Shown piece after piece: positions 48,266-58,683 of a DNA stretch of 64,000 nt; the stretch's first letter is position 1, and every line of letters starts with the position of its first letter. This DNA is from Fragilariopsis cylindrus CCMP1102 (Eukaryota > Bacillariophyta > Bacillariophyceae > Bacillariales > Bacillariaceae). The translations under genes were made by a program, and so were the position numbers. Where the stretch lies: NCBI GenBank assembly GCA_900095095.1, contig FMBT01000403.1:62001-126000 (forward strand), in the 5' to 3' direction. The notes under the pieces were generated by a model, which saw only the letters and a program-made list of their open reading frames with translations, ran no database searches and had not been told where the DNA came from.

Positions 48266-48760
48266 TTATGGAGCTTGACCTTGAACCCATTTCAACATGT
48301 CTTGTTGGGCTTCTTGTCGTCCCTTCCCAGCTGCGATCTTAGCACTCTCTAATGTCTTTACTAACTCTTTTGATACAGCTTCTCTACCAAGTGCCTTACC
48401 AGCCTCTGTGATAGTAATATCGAATTGTTTTGGTGGATTATTAACATCACGTTCAACATAAATAGTACCTTTATCACCAGCATTTACGATTTTACTATCC
48501 ATTGTCTTAACCAACTGTTCTCGTGCTCGCATTGCAAGTTTGTACTCATCAACAGACATATTCATTGCAGCTGCACCCTGAACAATTGAAGCTTCCGCTG
48601 CAGGATCGTCTTCAGTTGGACTAGCGCCACCTGCACCTCCAAACATATAACGCTGCGTACTACTAATGCTAATACACGATGATGGTCGTGATACCGTCGT
48701 AAAACCCAAGACAGCAAATGCCTGGGAGCATAAAAGAACAAATGCAAATGAAGTCTTCAT
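48266..48760 (-). CDS. Small plastid-targeted protein, YbaB-like possibility
   Basis: 164 residues from the ATG at 48760. The frame is open for 64 more codons upstream, but the sequence there looks like leader and the signal peptide begins exactly at 48760 (MKTSFAFVLLCSQAFAVLGF). The junction AVLGF-TTV is an ASAFAP-like plastid motif. The mature part starts near MFGGAGGASP and holds helices with VDEYKLAMRAREQL and a short beta segment, GTIYVERDVNNPPKQFDITI, then a helical C-terminus. The size, the MFGG start and the helix-strand-helix order recall YbaB/EbfC nucleoid proteins, but no decisive residue supports that. Best treated as unknown, plastid-directed. Confidence 0.6.
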   Translation of the reverse strand: MKTSFAFVLLCSQAFAVLGFTTVSRPSSCISISSTQRYMFGGAGGASPTEDDPAAEASIVQGAAAMNMSVDEYKLAMRAREQLVKTMDSKIVNAGDKGTIYVERDVNNPPKQFDITITEAGKALGREAVSKELVKTLESAKIAAGKGRQEAQQDMLKWVQGQAP

Positions 48761-49517
48761 TGTTGTTTTTGGTGGCTTGCTTTCGTTGATACGATATAAT
48801 GAAATAATAATGTGTCGGTACCAGTACAAGTAGTCAGGGGCAAGTAGTGTCAATCGTTGACGATTATGAAAAATCTTAAAAAGAGAGACAGAAAGGGATT
48901 TGCTGCGAACGATTTGTGTCACAGAAATGTTATCGAGCTCCACCTGGAGCAAAACTGATGCTGCTGGACCAATTTGTAGATTATTTATAGCACTAATTCT
49001 GTCCTATCCATTAACGTCAATAATCCAGTCCCGTCAAATTAAAAAAACCCACCCCAGTGAAGCCGACTAAGCACAAGCGCGAAACTGGAAGCGCTCTGTG
49101 TTTTGCTCAGAACTCTGGAACACCGACGTAAATGACAAGCAATTACGAAAATTTGCCAGCTAATAATTTAAGAAATTACATTAAACATTTTCAATTATTT
49201 ATTATTTTTAATCAAAGGAAGACTTCTATACTCTTTCGATTAAGTTATAGCAGAAATAATTTTCCCGCTCTAACTGGATGCAAAAGATAGAGTAGGAAAT
49301 ATATCACGCTCAACAGAAAATTTGAGAAAAATCGACGTTTGTCAAGAAAAAGAAACCTCGAATCGAATCGAATCTGTCGAAATTTTAAAGCAAGTTTTAG
49401 CCCAAAGTAGCCAATCTGAAGACGTATTTTTAAAAGTCGAACGTCGACAACAACCGAAGTTAATTAATCGATACTGTCAGTCGTTTCTTAACAACATATC
49501 CCACAGTACAAAAAATA
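48761..49517. other. Divergent upstream region of the plastid protein and the carrier
   Basis: 757 bp; no gene supported. Nothing notable beyond AT-rich tracts. Confidence 0.4.
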
Positions 49518-51074
49518 ATGGAAAAGGCAGACCCAGATGATTTGTCCGTGGAAGCGACGACGTTCGACGAGGAGGAATCTGAATCATCATCGTCGTCTAT
49601 GTTGTCGTTTTTTAAACGAACTCAACAGGAATATTCTACCGATTCGGTACCGACGCAACCTCAATCATTGTTTGACGTGGAAGACGACCGTATGAACGGT
49701 ACTAGTAGTAATAGCAGCAGCAGCAGCAGCGACAACAACAACAAATACTATGGCAATTCTTGGTACTTTGATGAACTGAAAAGATTACCAAAAGAAATTC
49801 GTAACATCATGGCTGGAGGTTTTGCGGGAATGATCGCAAAGAGTGTAGTGGCACCATTTGATCGGATAAAAATACTATATCAAGTTTCATCAGCCGAGTT
49901 TCAGATTATGAATTTACCTAAAATTGCGAAAAGAATAGTCAAGGAGGAAGGTCTATCCGCGTTATGGAAGGGTCATACCGCTACATTGATTCGAGTATTC
50001 CCCTATTCGGGTATCCAATTTATGGTTTTCGATCGATGTAAGACATTTGTATTACGGGAACAAGAACATATGTATCGACAAGAAAAAGCCATCCATCCTG
50101 AGACGGAAAGACCTAGGTGGGGTTTATCACCATTAGAGAGCCTATGCGCTGGCATGACAGCTGGTGCTGTTTCCTGTCTTGCTACATATCCATTAGATTT
50201 GACCCGAGCACAACTTGCAGTATTAAAGATGAAAAAAGGTGGATCTTCTCATAATGTGGGATTTGGTGGGGCATTGCATAGAAATTATCTTGATCGAGGC
50301 GTAAAAGGTCTTTTTCGGGGAATAACGCCGACCCTGATGGGAATTTTACCATATTCAGGAATTGCATTTTCTTTCAATGAGCAAGCAAAACGAAAGGTAA
50401 GTGAGCGTATTCTTTCTGAAGGTTTGATGTTGTTGGCACACCTAAATAATGTTTTACCGATGTTATCACCGTCACCATATTCAATAGCGACTTAACTCAA
50501 TTTTCCATCTCTGTTTGTTTGTTAGATTCAAGATATGACAGGTCGGGATTTAACTACTATCGAACGGATGCAATGTGGAGCATTATCTGGACTATTTGCG
50601 CAAACGCTTACTGTAAGTTTTTCCATAGAATTGTACCGAATTTCGACTTTTTCCCTTCTAAACATTGTCATGTTTTCTCACCTCTTTACGATCCTCTTTT
50701 GTGTGTATGCGTAAATATACATATAGTATCCCTTAGAAGTGACGAGAAGGCGTATGCAAACAATTGGAATTGTCGCCACTAGCGGAAAAAATGCAGCTGT
50801 AGATGTGGTTGGAAAGGCCCATAGTCGAAATCCAGCCTTGGAAAATGCCATTCGAGTGGTCGCAGCAGATCGCCCTCCTTCTATGTCAGTTATTATTAAA
50901 GAATTATATCAAGAACAAGGGATTCGCGGATTCTATAAGGGCGTATCATTGAATTGGTTTAAAGGACCAATCGCTTTCTCCATTAGCTTTACCTGCTTTG
51001 ATATAATCCAAAGTTTTCTGGAAACAGATGCAGAACGACGATTTCGACTTCATAGACGAACAACAACAGTTTGA
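49518..51074 (+). CDS. Mitochondrial carrier family protein (CoA/ADP-type, SLC25A42-like)
   Basis: Three exons: 49518-50396, 50526-50612 and 50727-51074, all in phase 0, giving 437 residues. After an acidic, Ser/Asn-rich N-terminus (about 90 residues) come the three carrier repeats, each with a P-x-[DE]-x-x-[RK] signature: VVAPFDRIKILYQ in repeat 1, ATYPLDLTRAQLAV in repeat 2, and TYPLEVTRRRMQTIG in repeat 3, built across the last intron. The matching helix ends GLSALWKGHTATLIRVFPYS, GVKGLFRGITPTLMGILPYS and GIRGFYKGVSLNWFKGPIAF are also present. The RVFPYSGIQF and ILPYSGIAF motifs fit the CoA/adenine nucleotide carrier branch (SLC25A42, SLC25A16, Leu5). It sits in the inner mitochondrial membrane; the exact substrate is not certain. 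Confidence 0.9.
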
Positions 51075-51399
51075 GTCTCCGCTTTAAAAGAATAGGAGGA
51101 TACTATATAAATTTTAGAATATATTAACAATAATAATGATTTAATGAGTCTAACTTGAGGATGGGTTTATCTTACAGTTTCAAAGTAAATTTGTCTGGAT
51201 AAAGTATTTTATATTTTACAGGGCAAATTTAAGCTAGTTTAGTAGATGGAAGCATAGAAGATGAGATTTTCTGTCGTTATTTGTTGTTATAGATTATACA
51301 TAATCATAGAAAATATTGTATATTTTTTGAATATTTTTTTTTCTACACAGATCGAGATATAGCATCGACGAATGCGGTATTAATATAAATTTAATTTTA
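51075..51399. other. Intergenic between convergent genes
   Basis: 325 bp of AT-rich 3' flanks, nothing recognised. Confidence 0.4.
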
Positions 51400-51819
51400 T
51401 TAGAGCTCCCGCCCATTCGTTGCACGTGTTTTCGCCCTATCATTTAGTAATTCTTCTCGTTGCAGTATTCGTTTCGAATGTCTTTCGTCAAACTCTCGGT
51501 TTAATTCTTCTAATTTACCTTCGTAAGCCTTCTTTTTTCGTTCCAATTTATTGTATTCGGTTTCAGTCAATAATCTTCCACCACTTGTATGAGAATCTAA
51601 TTGTATATTAACTTCATCAAGGCGACTAGTAAACAAATCACTATGTTCTTGACGTCGTGATACAATCTCTTCATGTGTAGAAGGAATATGACCAGTCACA
51701 TCATCACGTCTGTGATGTCGGGTGTCTGCTGCTACCAAGAACGATGGCGAAGATAAAAGCAACAGCAGCGACGTCCCAGCGAAGAAGAAAAATGCTCCTT
51801 TTAGTATATTATGTGTCAT
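51400..51819 (-). CDS. Secreted helical protein, cluster member A
   Basis: 139 residues from the ATG at 51819; an ATG 17 codons upstream is in frame, but the signal peptide starts cleanly at the second (MTHNILKGAFFFFAGTSLLL). Cleavage is likely after FLVAA. The mature part is charged and helical, with HEEIVSRRQEHSD, then LDSHTSGGRLLTETE, then KAYEGKLEELNREFDERH. The core H-x-x-G-x-x-L-L-T aligns with the proteins at 54840, 56070 and 57624. No intron. It ends in NGREL. No known family is recognised; the role is unknown, perhaps a secreted or ER-lumenal coiled-coil protein. It lies on the far side of the potassium channel gene from its three paralogues. Confidence 0.75.
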   Translation of the reverse strand: MTHNILKGAFFFFAGTSLLLLLSSPSFLVAADTRHHRRDDVTGHIPSTHEEIVSRRQEHSDLFTSRLDEVNIQLDSHTSGGRLLTETEYNKLERKKKAYEGKLEELNREFDERHSKRILQREELLNDRAKTRATNGREL

Positions 51820-52495
51820 CCTTTTTTTTTTTGCGTCGTTCAAAATATAAACTGCAATAAACCAAAGCAATAGTTAGATTCTTGTACAACCTTGCCGATT
51901 TGTGTTTTTAAAAAGCGTCGTTTGTTCACTATTTGATGGATTCGAGATTGAAGATGGAGAGAAATGTTATTGTGACGTTCACTTGTGTGCACATCTGAAC
52001 ATCATCGATATTGAATATAGGATGAAAGAATAGTCATTTTATCATTTCACGACTAAAACCGGAGCATTTTGTCATAATATAATAAAAGGTTCTAATTTGA
52101 AAATGATGGAAATTTCAATTGATGAAATTTCATTAAAATATTTTCCAAAGACTTGTTACTCGTGACTCATTAATAAGTATCTAACGGACTATCTCTCTAC
52201 GTACAGTACGACTACAGCACTTATTATAGTGTACTTAGTACGCATCAGTGCAGTAGATTCGATGGATTCATTCATTCTCCTTGGCTCTGAACGCGATTTT
52301 TTTCTATTTATTATCAATTCTACAATTTCATTCTCGCTCTCGCCATGCACTTTGGAAATTAGACACTGATGGAGCATGAACAATCAAAAGATTTCAACAT
52401 TAGGTGTGTCCGATCTAGATTATAACGACAGGTAGATTACTTCAACTCGATCAGTTTGAGTATAAAGTATTTTACTAGAATACAGCAACAATAAT
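51820..52495. other. Divergent upstream region of cluster member A and the channel gene
   Basis: 676 bp, no gene supported. Confidence 0.4.
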
Positions 52496-54133
52496 ATGAC
52501 GATTGTTGACGAAACAACGAGGACAAACCGAAAGGCTACTACATACAACACATATGGTGAACATAACGATGTAGAAGAATTTTACGGAGGATTGATAGGA
52601 AGGGATAATTTATTACAAAGCAGCATGAGGAAAATCAACTCGACTTTTTTTCGACCAGCTATTTCAGGACTAATTCCGGGTGATTTCGAAGACGGCAAAG
52701 ATGATGATTCCCCACCAACGCAGCAAAATGATAACGAAAATGGCGGTCACGAGTCGATGTATTCGGAACGACATCATAGAAGCTTCCGAAGAAGGTTGTT
52801 CCTGTTCCTGACAGAGCCGTCTAGTTCTTGGGGTTCCGCTATCTATTTTTTCATCTTAATTCTTGCTATATTTGCTTCAAACCTAATCATTATCTTGCAA
52901 ACGATGGCGTATTTTCAGTACACCCCTGTCGATTGTGGCTTTTGCCGAGGAGAGAGCTCTCATGATAAAATTTACGATGATGATCAAGACCAGATTTATA
53001 ATGGATCTGATATAATTCAATGCGTATGTCCACCTCGACCATACCCATACCTTGAAAGGGCTATGGATTACATTTTAATTTTCTTCGCTGTTGAATGGAC
53101 GCTGAGAGTACTCTCTTTTGTCCCTGCGCATCCAAGAACTGATATCATCGGTAAATGTAACGATTGGTTCACATTCTTAACATCAATGCCAACTATGTTT
53201 GATGCATTGGCTATCTGGCCGTATTTCATTGAAATTTTACATTTACCCGGACTTATAAGTCTACGACTTCTACGACTCTTTCGAGTTTTTCAATTTGTTC
53301 GTCTAGGCAAGTATAACTCTATGTTTGTCAGTTTGACCAATGTACTGTACAAAAGTCTCCCATTTTTGAGATTGATGATCGTTGTATTATTCTTCGGGGC
53401 GTCCATTTTTGGTAGTCTAGTATTCTGGTAAGTGGGTATGCACACAGTGGACAGCGTACGCGTTTTATGTACCTCGTAAATCTCGACTAACACAATTGAA
53501 TATGATATTTACAGGTTAGAACAAGGAACGTGGAAGTATTGGGAGCCAACAGGAACTTTTCAATACATTCGCATGAGCAAAGATTTAACGAACGAAGAAA
53601 TCTCTCCTTTCAATTCTATACCTTGTGCCTATTGGTGGTTTATTGTTACAGCAACGACGGTTGGTTATGGGGACTACTACCCCACCAGTACGATTGGCCA
53701 GTGGATTGCAGCATTTGCCATGATTGCTGGGGTCTTGGTCATAGCATTTCCCGTGAGCGTGTTCAGTGACCTTTGGTCCGATGAGTTGAAGAAAGTAAAA
53801 GGCTTTGAATCAATCTTCGAGGACGATAACGATAACGATAACGATAACGATAACGATAATACTGCAAATAATGGTGTCAGTGATAATATCAGGTCAAATG
53901 AAAAGGAAGAGGAACACAAAAGTCGTCGACCGGCGCTTCGTCGACGAGACCATGACCAGTATCAAGAAATTAACATTGGATCTGAGGAGTTACATTCTAA
54001 GAGTTCTACGCATATATATATGGAGAAAGAAGACCTGAACGAAATTGTTTCGTCAATATATACCATACAACAAAATCAAAGGCGTATTCAACGAATAATG
54101 AAAAAGTATTATCTCGATGAAGATCATCATTGA
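52496..54133 (+). CDS. Kv-type voltage-gated potassium channel subunit
   Basis: Two exons, 52496-53427 and 53515-54133, giving 516 residues. Six membrane helices are visible: S1 (AIYFFILILAIFASNLIIIL), a Cys-containing outer loop, S2 (YILIFFAVEWTLRVLSF, with the conserved acidic residue), S3 (FDALAIWPYFIEIL), S4 (ISLRLLRLFRVFQFVRLGK, basic residues at every third position), S5 (RLMIVVLFFGASIFGSLVFW, ending at the intron), and S6 (IAAFAMIAGVLVIAFPVSVF). The pore has the filter TVGYGD in TATTVGYGDYYP. It therefore selects potassium and gates by voltage at a membrane. No T1 tetramerisation domain is seen; the N-terminus is acidic and disordered. The C-terminal tail has an Asp-Asn run coded by a GATAAC repeat and a final coiled-coil-like helix. 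Confidence 0.93.
53823..53860. repeat. GATAAC hexanucleotide run in the channel gene
   Basis: About six GATAAC units code a (Asp-Asn)n tract in the cytosolic tail; in-frame length variation is expected. Confidence 0.85.
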
Positions 54134-54839
54134 GTCGACAATGTTCTTTCTCTGGCTAGAACTTTCAGAAAATAATCACGTGTCAGTATGTTTCAGTTCC
54201 GCGTGACTAGTTTGTTCGGAGTGAAAAGACAACAAAATAATACTCTCCATCGGGTTTGTGATCCTGAACAATGAATCGAATCAATTCTTGTATTCATCAG
54301 CCTATACATTTTAATGAAAAGAGCCATAGGATCACATAAATTGTATCGAAAATGACTGGATCCCATTGGATTTCAAGTCGAAGGCATTGCTTCATTTTAT
54401 AGGCCGAAATGACATGTCCCCCCTTTTAGTCTTGCTAGTCATAGATTTGTTCACATATCTTATCTTATGATGATTTAATACTTCTTTTTCGGTAATAGCA
54501 GTTTTTCCTGTGAAAAGATAAAATTATAAATACAAGTTATGTTTCTTTATTTACTTCCGAAAAGGCGCACGACAAGGAAGACAGAAACTAATTCTCCCTC
54601 ACCACTAAGACCGATAATTTATTGGCTGATATTTAAAGTGATTGGGAAACGACGATCAGCGAGCAGGGTTTCGCCGATTTTAGATGTAGAACAAAAACAG
54701 ATCGAAGATCGACGATATGGCGATATTGAAACGTATATCATACATCCCATCTCACCACTCGTCGTGATAATGAAATACCGTATGTAGCATGCATGTAGCA
54801 ATAATAATCTACTATACGTTATTCTTCTTCTTCCGAACT
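54134..54839. other. Intergenic between the channel and cluster member B
   Basis: 706 bp between convergent genes. Frames here are short and show no motif. Confidence 0.4.
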
Positions 54840-55286
54840 TTAGAATTCGCTGTCACTCTTCACTCGTCGTGAATGTTGACTCCTTTCACGACGACGGTTC
54901 GCATTATCTGTTTCTCGAACAACAAGTCGTTCAATTTCCCACTCCTCCAAGTCGACTTGCATCGAATCGAGCTTCCGTTGAAAAATATCCATTTTATTTT
55001 CGAATTGTTCTTTCTGCTCCATTGTCAATATCTTCTCACCAGCAGAATGATCAGCTAGTTGCTTCCGTGCATCCAGAATCATTACTTTGTACTGTCTCTT
55101 CCGACGTTCTCTAGTCTGCAGAATTTCTTCCCTGGTTGTGTCTCCATATGATGAGTTTTCATGTAGTCTTTTATATTCTTTATCTACTGCCGCTAAGGTT
55201 GGGGTGCTGCCGAATACCAAGGCCGCGGACACAATAAGTGCAAATAGCACTAATCGCGAAGCAAGTGATTGACGAAGTCGCAACAT
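54840..55286 (-). CDS. Secreted helical protein, cluster member B
   Basis: 148 residues, single exon. Signal peptide at about residues 1-33 (LVLFALIVSAALVFG, cleavage near TLAA). Mature part: TTREEILQTRERRKRQYK, then LADHSAGEKILTMEQ, then MDIFQRKLDSMQVDLEEWE, with a basic tail rich in Arg and Ser that ends KSDSEF. The H-x-x-G-x-x-I-L-T core and the preceding R-E-E-I-L helix align with the other three cluster members. Predicted mainly helical or coiled coil. No known family; function unknown. Minus strand, as are the other cluster genes. Confidence 0.78.
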   Translation of the reverse strand: MLRLRQSLASRLVLFALIVSAALVFGSTPTLAAVDKEYKRLHENSSYGDTTREEILQTRERRKRQYKVMILDARKQLADHSAGEKILTMEQKEQFENKMDIFQRKLDSMQVDLEEWEIERLVVRETDNANRRRERSQHSRRVKSDSEF

Positions 55287-56032
55287 CTGGAATGGGGTAC
55301 TTAAAATGTAATTTCTGTTGATGTTTCTTGGTGTTCTTCGTATTATATTACAAGCATGTGAAAAGATGAAAAGTATAACTATGCCGAATTGTCACTTCGG
55401 TACGGTAATAATAGACCCAGCAACAATAAGCGGAAAAGAGAAATAAAATAAATCAAAAAAATTGCCTTAATTTTGAAAATAACGGCACCGCGCGTGTCTG
55501 ACCAAAATCCAAAATTCTTGAAATATTGCGGTAATAATTAAATTATCAGCGCACCCCCGAAAGAAAAAGAATATAAATATTTTTATTTTTTATACTGTAG
55601 TATATTTTTGTATCTACTGTAGCTAGGTCTAGAGTACGTATTTCATCTTTCATCTGAAAGGGTAGGTGTATCTAGAATTTTTCACACGAAGTTTCTGCAA
55701 AAATACAGTTCGAGTACGGTATTAATTTTTTTACATATCCATCTATATAATAACTACGTAACTTCCGCGTATCATCCTGTCGTGAAAGAAATTGTCAAAC
55801 CTACTTTACGTGGCACTTACTTTTACTCGAAAATACAAAATACATTATAGTTAAGTATCATTCCAATGTATTATTTTTATCTCAATATCGTCGCGACTGG
55901 GATGTAAAGTTCCTAACGTCAATAATATGTGCCAAAATTTCTTCGAATTAGCTAGTCGATTGCTGATTATATGGTCACATATCCATCAATGTCTTCCGAT
56001 ATGTTCGATAGCATTGCTCTCTCTCCAGGATT

Positions 56033-56034
<2 letters not shown>
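55287..56034. other. Intergenic between cluster members C and B
   Basis: About 750 bp of AT-rich DNA, with the upstream region of member B. Nothing else is seen. Confidence 0.4.

Positions 56035-56068
<34 letters not shown>
56035..56068. repeat. TG dinucleotide run (17 units)
   Basis: (TG)17, read as (CA)17 on the minus strand. It begins 1 nt after the stop codon of cluster member C, so it forms the start of that gene's 3' UTR. Confidence 0.95.
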
Positions 56069-56069
<1 letters not shown>

Positions 56070-56777
56070 TTACAGTTCTGAATTACGGCGCTCTTCTCGC
56101 ATCCTTGTTCGGTCCATGATTCGATTGACCTCTCTGTCATCCATAGGTCCTGACATCTGTTCAATCTACGGGCCGGACATGATTCAACGATGAAAAATGA
56201 GCGTATCATCATATAAGTAAGTGCATACAGTATTCTTAATATTGTGTGAAACAGAGGAATAATTATCGATAGATATCCATTATTTCAATGGAAAAGTATA
56301 GAGTTGTATTTGAATTCAAAACATACCTTTTTCTCGTATAGGGGAATACGTTTTGTTAACCTTTTATATTCATCGTCTTCCAGTAAATTTTTTCCGGCAT
56401 CGTGATCTGCAAGCTTTACTTTCGTTTCCGCGACTAACTTTGTCAGCTGTTCCTTACGTCGTCCATAGTTAGCAACTACGTGTTCCCGCTAATAATCATC
56501 AATCAGACAAGGAAAGTATTCGACAGTTAGTATTAAAATAGTGAGTATATTATAATTCGTATAGCAAGACTTGAGAAAAGTACAGAACGAGCGTACTTGG
56601 AATTTTCACATCACGTACCGTAGATGCATCTCGATCGATAGTAATTTTTGGCCCAGTTTGATCGATAGTTTGAATTTGTGCGTGTGTCACCCCAGTTTGA
56701 AGCGTAAGCGTCACTGTAAATAAGTACAAGGCATGTAAGATGAAAGCGGTGTAAGAGATGCGTCTTTTTACCATCAT
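56070..56777 (-). CDS. Secreted helical protein, cluster member C
   Basis: Three exons on the minus strand, 56777-56619, 56488-56327 and 56165-56070, all phase 0, giving 138 residues. Exon 1 holds the signal peptide (hydrophobic FILHALYLFTVTLTL, cleavage near VTHA). Exon 2 begins REHVVANYGRRKEQL and includes LADHDAGKNLLEDDE and KRIPLYEKK. Exon 3 codes a charged tail that ends RRNSEL. The core aligns with members A, B and D; intron 1 falls right before the R-E-H/H-E-K block, at the same place and phase as in member D. The tail has Arg-rich stretches. No known domain; function unknown. Confidence 0.75.
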
Positions 56778-57623
56778 AATCCCAGGAAGAGTAGTATTGA
56801 ATTTGGGGGAGCAATTGCAAGGACGATAGCCTAGATTGAGTAAAAAAACGAGAACGAGAAGATTGTTCTTTTGCTATCTCGTCGGTTTATTGTATCAGTT
56901 ATTGTCATCGTCGCTATTTTACGGTGATAACGTTATATATCATTGCTTTATTACGAAGTATTATGATGATCGATAGATTTTCAAGGATCGACGCGTACAC
57001 TGCTGGACGTGGCAAAACTATAAGACTTACTTAGCTCCTCCAAAATTAAAAACTACTGTACAACACTTGAGAAAATCTATTGAAGATTTTAGTAGCAGAC
57101 TCAAAGCACAACCCCAAGTAGAAGAGAGGGAAAGTACATTTAAGAATATATTGAAAAGAACACAAAAACACAAACTAATACAAACGTGGTGATGTAGAAT
57201 GTTGTGTGATGATCGCAGATTCTAATGAATACGATCGAAAAAAGAATACGATAATAATATCACCACACTATGATTCGGAAATCTGACTACTTATTATAGA
57301 CTGTCACGGGGAGCGTATATTACATATTGCGTTTAACTTCACTGTGTAATTTCATCGGTGATATTTATTGATCAGCATTGAGATGGTGTTAATATTCGAA
57401 TTGAAAATTTGTGTATGAACTCCCAACATACTGCGTTTATAATATAAATAAAGTGTAATTTGAGAGTAGCATAGGATACAGTCGTCGACGTCCCGTCATT
57501 ATCGTATAATTCGATTCTTTTTGTGTGATTGATTCGACTAGTATGAAATTTAATTATTTAAAGAAGCGTTATCTATCTGTGCTGAAGAAATCATCACCAT
57601 CCTCATCATTGTGATCTACAATT
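56778..57623. other. Intergenic between cluster members D and C
   Basis: 846 bp, no supported gene. AT-rich. Confidence 0.4.
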
Positions 57624-58334
57624 CTATAGTTCCCCATTCTTCTCTTCCTCGGTGATGATTAATTCCTTGATTTCCTTCGGACACAATGACAATGATAAGT
57701 ATTATAGGAGGTGATGAAGGTTATGAGATGAGAAAAAAAACATATTATGAAACGAGAAAATGAGAGGACAACATCGTATATGATACACCCATTTTCTTTT
57801 TTCTCCTCAAGGTCAAGTAATACTCTTTTTACAATACAAAAATAAATAAATAAACATACCTGCTGTGACAAACCCCTCGATGCTTCAAAAATTTGTGCCT
57901 TATAGGAATTCATTCTAGTTTTTAGAGACTTAAGACGTTGATCCTCTAAGACTTTGACACCATTTTTATGGTTCTCGATTTGTTTTTCTAAAGATGCAAG
58001 TGCATACTCTAATTGAATGACTTTCTTTGATCGATCTGATAAGATTTTCTCATGCTATATATTATATTGATCGAGAGGAGATAAAATTAGATCCATCAAT
58101 CAGAGTTGTATACATTGAAAGAAAGCGAAATGGTTGCATTAGTATTGTTGTTGATTACGGTACTTCGAGCAAAGCAAAACAAAACAAAGCAAGAAAAAAA
58201 AATGTAAAGGGAAACATCTTGGTTCGAAAATACACCAGTAAACATACCATCGCCGTCGTATCGGCTTCCGCGAAAAGCACAACCAACAGTAGAACGAAAC
58301 ATAATAGTAATTTGGACTTGGCCATCATGATCAT
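57624..58334 (-). CDS. Secreted helical protein, cluster member D
   Basis: Three exons on the minus strand, 58334-58248, 58054-57860 and 57674-57624, all phase 0, giving 110 residues. Exon 1 codes the signal peptide (LLLCFVLLLVVLFAEA, cleavage after AEA). Exon 2 begins HEKILSDRSKKVIQLEYA and includes IENHKNGVKVLEDQR and MNSYKAQIFEASRGLSQQ. Exon 3, short and less certain, ends EEKNGEL. The alignment to members A-C runs through the H-x-x-G-x-x-V-L-E core. It is the shortest member. Three alternative Met start codons lie within the first four residues. Function unknown. Confidence 0.7.
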
Positions 58335-58683
58335 ATTGCTTATTGTTTGGGGTTATTTGAAAAGTAACTCTGCTGAAAGTGAAATGTAATGATTTGGCTG
58401 GCGATGAGTTCAAAGTAGTTTGATTGAGATGATGATAACAACAGTATTTTGGATGTGAAGTCGGTGTGAACAATCAAAGCAGAGTCACAGACATCAATTT
58501 CGTCATTTCGTATTTTCCTAGTCAAACGTGGATGATCTACTATATTATGCATGACTGAATATTTCAACAATTTTTGGCCAAGCAAATAAAATCGAAACTC
58601 TAAAAATGACAACGACGACCATTAACCCTCAGTTTGAAAAAAGTGTTATCCATACATAATTCAGTAATAATAATAATACAAAG
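58335..58683. other. Divergent upstream region of member D and CacyBP gene
   Basis: 349 bp between start codons; nothing specific seen. Confidence 0.4.
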
